Under the pieces are notes generated by a model. The model was not told where the DNA came from. It made no database searches and was given only the letters and a program-made list of their open reading frames with translations. From Candidatus Thalassarchaeaceae archaeon (lineage in GTDB: Archaea > Thermoplasmatota > Poseidoniia > Poseidoniales > Thalassarchaeaceae): a stretch of 10,728 nt of DNA. Within the stretch, counting starts at the first letter, position 1. The number at the start of each line of letters is the position of its first letter. Both the position numbers and the translations under genes were made by a program. The stretch is taken from contig JAQXFA010000015.1 of assembly GCA_029250565.1 (NCBI GenBank), forward strand, positions 1 through 10,728. The letters are read 5' to 3'. Below, in pieces: positions 1 through 4,789 of this stretch.

Positions 1-154
1 ATTTTTTAATTAATCATAGAGAAGTACCTCATTTATATCATTTAATTAATAATTAATAACATGGAGTGGTAAAGAGGTAGTATGGATTTTCGCCCCTATG
101 GGGCGATATGAAATAAAAACGGGAAATAATCAGCAATTCCAATAGGGTAGCGGT
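1..154 (+). promoter_or_regulatory. AT-rich upstream region of the transporter operon
   Basis: This gene-free stretch is very AT-rich in its first 60 bases. It holds two direct copies of tttaattaat at 5-14 and 41-50; the core ttaattaa is itself palindromic. TATA-like runs are seen at 31-39 (atttatatc), 41-58, and 106-119 (atatgaaataaaaa). The last lies 36-49 bases before the GTG at 155, so it would give a short leader. A perfect inverted repeat at 90-106 separates the AT-rich blocks. The six-T run at 2-7 could also belong to the 3' end of a gene upstream of the window. Which TATA-like element is used cannot be decided from sequence. No binding motif of a known sugar regulator was recognised. 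Confidence 0.5.
90..106. repeat. Perfect 7-3-7 inverted repeat upstream of the operon
   Basis: The sequence tcgcccc-tat-ggggcga has two perfectly complementary 7-base arms around a 3-base spacer, in otherwise AT-rich DNA, 48 bases before the GTG start at 155. It could be a regulator operator or an RNA hairpin in the leader. The run after it (tatgaaataaaaac) is not a U-tract, so an intrinsic terminator on the + strand is unlikely. On the - strand it is followed by aaaatcc, also weak. A similar 7-3-7 repeat with different arms lies at 10470-10486, beside malQ. Confidence 0.6.
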
Positions 155-2767
155 GTGGATGGCCTCATTGTGGCAAGCAAAGGCCGACTTACCCTGGTTC
201 TCGCCGCTCTTCTGCTAATCGCAAGTTTAGCGGCGATTGCAAATAATAGCCTCTACGAATCATCTGATTCTAACAATGATGATTTAGAATTGGGTAATTA
301 CTTCCAAACAAACGCTAGAAGCGAGACTGAGATTACACTCTCTGTTTGGTACACCTTTGCTTCCGAAAGTAAAGAAGAAGAGACATATTTGGATGCCATT
401 GCAGGTTTTGAGCAGGCAAATCCACACATCACTGTGGAATCAACAATGGTGCCATATGGTAATGCCGACCAACTTTTCATGACTGCAGCTCAAGGTGGCG
501 AAGCCCCTGACCTAGTACGTCTTTCTAGTGACCAACTTGGTAAGATAGGGGAGGTGAGAGTAGATGGTTACCCACTATTGGAAGATTTGAGGCCACACCT
601 AACTCCAAATCAACGTAGCCAATTCGACCAGAGGGCAGTATCTGGCATGTACTACGGAGAATCCTTGCTGGGCATTCCTGCTAGCCAAGATTGTCTCTCA
701 TTAGTGTATAATAAAGCAATTTTTGATGCTCAAGGAATGGGATATCCCGATGATACTTGGACTAATGATGATCTGCTTTCAGCCGCTGAAAACCTAACTA
801 ACGGTGATGTGCAGGGGCTTGCATTGCCAGTTAAGGTGGCTTACTGGTGGTTCCCGTTCCAAGAAGGATTTGGCGGCCATCTGTTTGATGAAAACGGTAA
901 TCCAACATTAGATTCTAACGGTTCTGCTGAAGCTGTTGATTGGTTATTCGCTTTGGAAAAGGAACACGGCGTGGTTGCAACTGGTACGCAAATTGAATCA
1001 ATGAAATCTCAATTTATTACTTCCAAGGCTGCGATGATTGTTGATGGTCCTTGGAATTGGGCAACATACGAATCTAGCCGTCTCGATGTAGGTCAGTCAC
1101 TATTGCCAATCGTTGAACAAAGTGGATTACGAAGTTCACCGCTGGTTACTTACAAAGGATGGTCTGTGACAAAACAGAGTGCTCAGAAAGTCGCTTCAAC
1201 TGATCTAGCTTTGTGGTTATCTTCGCCATCTGTTCAACGTGACTTCGCTCTTGATACTTACACAATGCCAACTTCAATTGAGTTGTACACAGACCCACAA
1301 ATTACTGAAAATGATGTTATTTCAGGGTTTTTAGCCCAGGCACAGGTTGGTACGCCAGCACCTACGACACGAGGGATGGCTCTAGTGTATGGACCTCTAG
1401 GAACAGCCTTTGAGCAGGTGTATACCGACTCTTCAACGTCACAACAAGCATTGAGTGGAGCAAATACTGAATTGATTAGTTTGCTAGCAGAATCTCAACA
1501 AGCAGAATCGCCTCAACTTGTTGAAGGATATCGAACTATCAGTATTACATTCAATGATGAAAGTGGATACGATTTGTATCGCATTTCTTTTGATGGTGAA
1601 GAGCATTCAACATATCCTAACAATGCTGATTGTTACAACAGTGGAATTCAATGGAACTGTAACCTAACAGGGATGATCCCGGGCAAAGTGCATGACATTT
1701 TGGTTGTCGGCGAGGGCCTCAACGGAACGCCTACATCAACCACTTTATTGACGCTGAATATGTCAAGCGAGGTGCAAGATGAAATCCCACCACCTGCAGA
1801 TACCTCGCCAATTCTATTCGCTGTAGGTTCAATCGTTTTTTCATTAATTGCTCTACTTTCATTCCTAAGATGGCGTGATGCACGAGCTGGAAAAACTCGT
1901 TCTAAACTCGCTCATTTTTATGTCGCTCCGGCGCTTGTCGCATTAGCAGTCCTAACTTTTTATCCAGTTTTCTACGGGATTTGGTTATCTTTCACCAACG
2001 CCGACCAAACTCATTTAGGAGAACAAGCATGGGTCGGCCTTGCAAATTTTGTTGAAGTTTTTACTGAATCTGGATTTATCAGAGTTACACTCTTCACACT
2101 GGTTTGGACAGTTGTGAATGTCACCGCACATATTGGGCTTGGCTTGTTACTCGCAATACTCCTGAATAACAAACATGTCAGGGGAAGGGTTGCTTATCGT
2201 ACGATACTCCTCTTGCCTTGGGCAATACCGTCGTACATCTCCGTACTGGTGTGGCGAGGAATGCTTGAGCCGGCGGGCCTTGTCAACGATATACTTGGTA
2301 CGGATTTCAATTTCTTAGCAGATCCTACTGGTGCTAAAGCACTGGTCATCATGGTCAACATTTGGCTTGGAGTTCCTTTCATGATGATGTCACTTAGTGG
2401 GGCATTGCAATCGCTACCTCAAGAAATGTATGAGGCTGCAGAACTTGATGGCATCTCTAGTTGGCGACAATTCCGTCATCTGACTCTTCCTAACTTGAAA
2501 TCGGCAATGGTTCCTCTGTCATTGCTTGGATCTATTTGGACATTTAACATGTTCAATGTCATCTATCTAATGACTGATGGCGGGCCTGATCTCTACTTTG
2601 GTGAGCCGGGCTCAACTGATATTCTCATCACTTACGTGTATGACATCGCATTCAGAGATGGCGCTTATGGTGTCGCCGCGGCTTGGTCGGTTGTCATCTT
2701 CTTGATGCTACTAGGGTTCTCAGTAGTTTACATGAAGCAAACCAATGCAACGGAGGCGGTCGCGTGA
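155..2767 (+). CDS. malF: Fused maltodextrin-binding protein and MalF-type ABC permease
   Basis: This 870-residue protein joins a solute-binding protein to a permease of a maltose/maltodextrin importer. Residues 11-29 are a hydrophobic signal or anchor segment without a lipobox Cys. Residues 58-450 resemble family 1 (MalE-like) binding proteins, with TLSVWYTFAS, a PDLVRLS strand and KAAMIVDGPWNW. Residues 456-537 look like a small beta module with Cys493 and Cys502. A membrane helix at 551-572 is followed by the basic stretch RWRDARAGKTRSK, which should be cytoplasmic. The MalF core starts near 585 with about six helices, and the EAA loop is at 760-779 (EAAELDG ending in LP). The end, including TDGGPD and the C-terminal helix, matches E. 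coli MalF closely. The GTG at 155 follows gggtag at 145-150; GTG at 170 is an in-frame alternative. The first 20 or so residues are therefore less certain. No separate malE gene is present. Confidence 0.9.
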   Translation: MDGLIVASKGRLTLVLAALLLIASLAAIANNSLYESSDSNNDDLELGNYFQTNARSETEITLSVWYTFASESKEEETYLDAIAGFEQANPHITVESTMVPYGNADQLFMTAAQGGEAPDLVRLSSDQLGKIGEVRVDGYPLLEDLRPHLTPNQRSQFDQRAVSGMYYGESLLGIPASQDCLSLVYNKAIFDAQGMGYPDDTWTNDDLLSAAENLTNGDVQGLALPVKVAYWWFPFQEGFGGHLFDENGNPTLDSNGSAEAVDWLFALEKEHGVVATGTQIESMKSQFITSKAAMIVDGPWNWATYESSRLDVGQSLLPIVEQSGLRSSPLVTYKGWSVTKQSAQKVASTDLALWLSSPSVQRDFALDTYTMPTSIELYTDPQITENDVISGFLAQAQVGTPAPTTRGMALVYGPLGTAFEQVYTDSSTSQQALSGANTELISLLAESQQAESPQLVEGYRTISITFNDESGYDLYRISFDGEEHSTYPNNADCYNSGIQWNCNLTGMIPGKVHDILVVGEGLNGTPTSTTLLTLNMSSEVQDEIPPPADTSPILFAVGSIVFSLIALLSFLRWRDARAGKTRSKLAHFYVAPALVALAVLTFYPVFYGIWLSFTNADQTHLGEQAWVGLANFVEVFTESGFIRVTLFTLVWTVVNVTAHIGLGLLLAILLNNKHVRGRVAYRTILLLPWAIPSYISVLVWRGMLEPAGLVNDILGTDFNFLADPTGAKALVIMVNIWLGVPFMMMSLSGALQSLPQEMYEAAELDGISSWRQFRHLTLPNLKSAMVPLSLLGSIWTFNMFNVIYLMTDGGPDLYFGEPGSTDILITYVYDIAFRDGAYGVAAAWSVVIFLMLLGFSVVYMKQTNATEAVA
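2752..2756 (+). promoter_or_regulatory. Ribosome binding site fixing the malG start
   Basis: A ggagg motif lies seven bases before the GTG at 2764, inside the last codons of the fusion gene. It supports GTG 2764, whose GTGA overlaps the TGA stop of the upstream gene, a classic translational-coupling arrangement. The longer reading from TTG at 2683 has no comparable site and would overlap the conserved MalF C-terminus by 85 bases. Confidence 0.8.
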
Positions 2768-4005
2768 GTGAGGATTTGGCGAAGAAACACTACCAGCCGG
2801 TAGAACTCTCTACTCTGAGAACTTGGATAATTACTGCTATTTTCGTAAATATTGCAATCATCCCAATAGAATGGCTGAGAACAGGTGACGGTGCGATGCT
2901 GTCAATTCTTGATGTTGCAATCCTAGCAATGCTGTTGATGATGTTTCCTGAACAGCAAGAAAACGCCAAACGCGATTTTGCTATTCTTGTTGCTGGTATA
3001 GCAATGATTTCAGCGATTCTCCGCTTGGGCACATCTGACCTAGTAATCTTTGATTTCTGGGCTAGAGCCTGGCTTCTTATTCCAGCGGCAATTACAATTT
3101 GGTGGATTTCATCACCACATGTTTCTGCTTGGGTAAAAGGCACAATGACAACTGAAAATGCCGCTAAAGGACTGGCAAGAAACCGACAACTATCTCCAAA
3201 ACTATCGGCTCTTGGAGTCCACATCATTCTCCTCCATGCGGTTGTATTAGTTCTGATACCAGTCATCTGGATTCTTGATATTGCACTGTCACCTGGAAAC
3301 ACACTAGGAAGCGTATTGTTTGACCAATTTAGCACTGAACATTTCTCTAAAATATTGCATGGTGAATCATTCTGGGTTTGGTTACGTAATTCAATTATTG
3401 TTAGTGTAGGCACTACAATACTCGGGCTTGCATTAGCTATACCTGCAGGTTATGCTTTCAGTCGCTTCAAGTTTAGTGGACGTGAGCCCGCAATGTTCTC
3501 CTTCCTTTTGGTTCAGATGTTCCCCGGAATTATCATCTTAGTCCCGTACTTTTTAGTGATGAAATCGCTTGGTCTTCTCAATTCATGGCTGGGGTTAGTA
3601 TTAGCATATTCAGTTACTGCTTTACCTCTCTGTGTTTGGATGTTAAAGGGATTCTTTGACACTGTACCTAAGGAATTAGAAGAAGCAGCTATTCTTGATG
3701 GATGTAATCAGGCTCAAGTGTTTAGAAAAGTCATTCTTCCTCTTTCAGTTCCTGCTATTGCTGTCACAGCACTGTTCTCATTTTTAGCGGCATGGAACGA
3801 ATTCCTACTTGCTTTGACATTCAACACATCCAATGATATGTACACACTACCAGTGGGTCTAGCATCAATGATATCTACAACCAGTCAAGCATGGGGTGAT
3901 TTCGCTGCCGCATCAATTTTAGTCAGTATCCCAGTGGTTTTACTGTTCATTATTTTCCAAAGGTTCCTCATTGAGGGGCTTTCTGTTGGAGGAGTAAAGG
4001 GGTGA
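2764..4005 (+). CDS. malG: MalG-type ABC permease with extra N-terminal membrane helices
   Basis: This 413-residue protein is the second membrane subunit of the importer. Residues 151-413 align with whole E. coli MalG. They include the EAA loop at 307-326 (EAAILDG ending in LP), the WGDFAAA segment near 377-383, and the C-terminal tail GLSVGGVKG. That tail is nearly the GLTAGGVKG of E. coli, which contacts the ATPase there. The first 150 residues are not part of ordinary MalG, which is about 296 residues long. They contain about four hydrophobic segments (near 19-38, 45-61, 71-88, 101-117) joined by charged loops, with a basic loop at 120-147 before the canonical first helix. The positive-inside pattern fits an even number of added helices. 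The gene overlaps its upstream neighbour by 4 bases and ends 4 bases before the ATPase gene. The function of the extension is unknown. Confidence 0.92.
   Translation: MSEDLAKKHYQPVELSTLRTWIITAIFVNIAIIPIEWLRTGDGAMLSILDVAILAMLLMMFPEQQENAKRDFAILVAGIAMISAILRLGTSDLVIFDFWARAWLLIPAAITIWWISSPHVSAWVKGTMTTENAAKGLARNRQLSPKLSALGVHIILLHAVVLVLIPVIWILDIALSPGNTLGSVLFDQFSTEHFSKILHGESFWVWLRNSIIVSVGTTILGLALAIPAGYAFSRFKFSGREPAMFSFLLVQMFPGIIILVPYFLVMKSLGLLNSWLGLVLAYSVTALPLCVWMLKGFFDTVPKELEEAAILDGCNQAQVFRKVILPLSVPAIAVTALFSFLAAWNEFLLALTFNTSNDMYTLPVGLASMISTTSQAWGDFAAASILVSIPVVLLFIIFQRFLIEGLSVGGVKG
4001..4005 (+). promoter_or_regulatory. Ribosome binding site of the ATPase gene
   Basis: The ggtga motif, within a longer run ggggtga, overlaps the malG stop codon and sits four bases before ATG 4010. 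It supports that start and tight coupling between the two genes. Confidence 0.7.
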
Positions 4006-4009
4006 AGAA

Positions 4010-4783
4010 ATGGTCGAAGTGAAATTCGAAAATGTAACGAAGAGATATGATGATGGTACTGTCGCAGTAAATAAACTGAATATAACCGTCCATGACGGGG
4101 AATTTTTAGTGCTGGTTGGGCCAAGCGGTTGTGGTAAATCAACCAGCCTGAGAATGCTTGCTGGACTAGAAGATGTAACGGATGGTAAAATCACAATTGA
4201 CGGAAATGTGGTCAACGATTTAGCCCCTGGGGCTCGTGATGTGGGTATGGTATTCCAAGGATATGCACTTTATCCACACATGACTGTTTCAGAAAATCTC
4301 TCCTTTGGATTAAGGATGGCAAAAGGGGAAGGGAAACTCTCCAAGGAGGAAATTCAAGTAAGGATTGACGAGGCAGCTAGTTTACTCGGATTGACTGAAC
4401 AACTAGCCAAGAAACCAAAGGAATTGTCGGGTGGACAGCGCCAACGTGTAGCACTAGGAAGGGCATTGGTTAGGCGACCAAAAGTTCTGCTAATGGACGA
4501 ACCATTATCAAATCTTGATGCGGATTTGAGAAATCAGATGCGGACTGAAATCCGGCGCCTACATGATGAGTTGGGAACAACAACGGTTTATGTCACGCAC
4601 GATCAAATTGAAGCGATGACATTAGCAGATAGAATTGCGATAATGGATGGCGGTGAATTACAGCAACACGCACCGCCACTAACCGCTTACAATGAACCTG
4701 CAAACGATTTTGTGAAAGGATTCTTGTGTAAGCATATAGACGAAATAGTTGAAACTGCAAACAATATCTTTCATCAGGAGTGA
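4010..4783 (+). CDS. malK: MalK-like ABC ATPase lacking the C-terminal regulatory domain
   Basis: This 257-residue cytoplasmic ATPase should energise the MalF-MalG importer. All nucleotide-binding motifs are intact: Walker A GPSGCGKST at 37-45, Q-loop Gln83 in VFQGYALYPHMTV, signature LSGGQ at 139-143, Walker B ending in Asp163-Glu164, D-loop near 166-170 (LSNLD), and switch His197 in VTHDQIEAMT. The helical subdomain between the Q-loop and signature is of the usual carbohydrate-importer (CUT1) type. The protein ends soon after NDFVKGF, where MalK normally continues with GSP and a C-terminal OB/TOBE regulatory domain of about 120 residues. Here only a tail of about 18 residues (240-257) follows. 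The next gene starts six bases after the stop, so the missing domain is not hidden behind a simple frameshift. It could be called a generic sugar-importer ATPase, but its position between malG and an amylase supports the maltodextrin role. Confidence 0.92.
   Translation: MVEVKFENVTKRYDDGTVAVNKLNITVHDGEFLVLVGPSGCGKSTSLRMLAGLEDVTDGKITIDGNVVNDLAPGARDVGMVFQGYALYPHMTVSENLSFGLRMAKGEGKLSKEEIQVRIDEAASLLGLTEQLAKKPKELSGGQRQRVALGRALVRRPKVLLMDEPLSNLDADLRNQMRTEIRRLHDELGTTTVYVTHDQIEAMTLADRIAIMDGGELQQHAPPLTAYNEPANDFVKGFLCKHIDEIVETANNIFHQE
4776..4780 (+). promoter_or_regulatory. Ribosome binding site of the amylase gene
   Basis: The aggag motif runs into the ATPase stop codon and lies nine bases before ATG 4790. 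It supports co-transcription of the amylase with the transporter genes. Confidence 0.7.
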
Positions 4784-4789
4784 GACTGA

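Noticed and set aside
90..106. Intrinsic terminator of an upstream gene
   Set aside because: The GC hairpin is not followed by a T-run on the + strand, and the - strand tail has only a short A/T mix. A regulatory or leader role fits better.
2683..2763. Longer malG reading from TTG 2683
   Set aside because: It would overlap the conserved MalF C-terminus, starts with TTG without a ribosome site, and adds non-family residues. GTG 2764 has a ggagg site and the typical GTGA overlap.
2790..3413. 207-codon frame on the - strand inside malG
   Set aside because: It is antisense to a well-conserved permease, has no recognisable domain or ribosome site, and its composition follows from the opposite strand.
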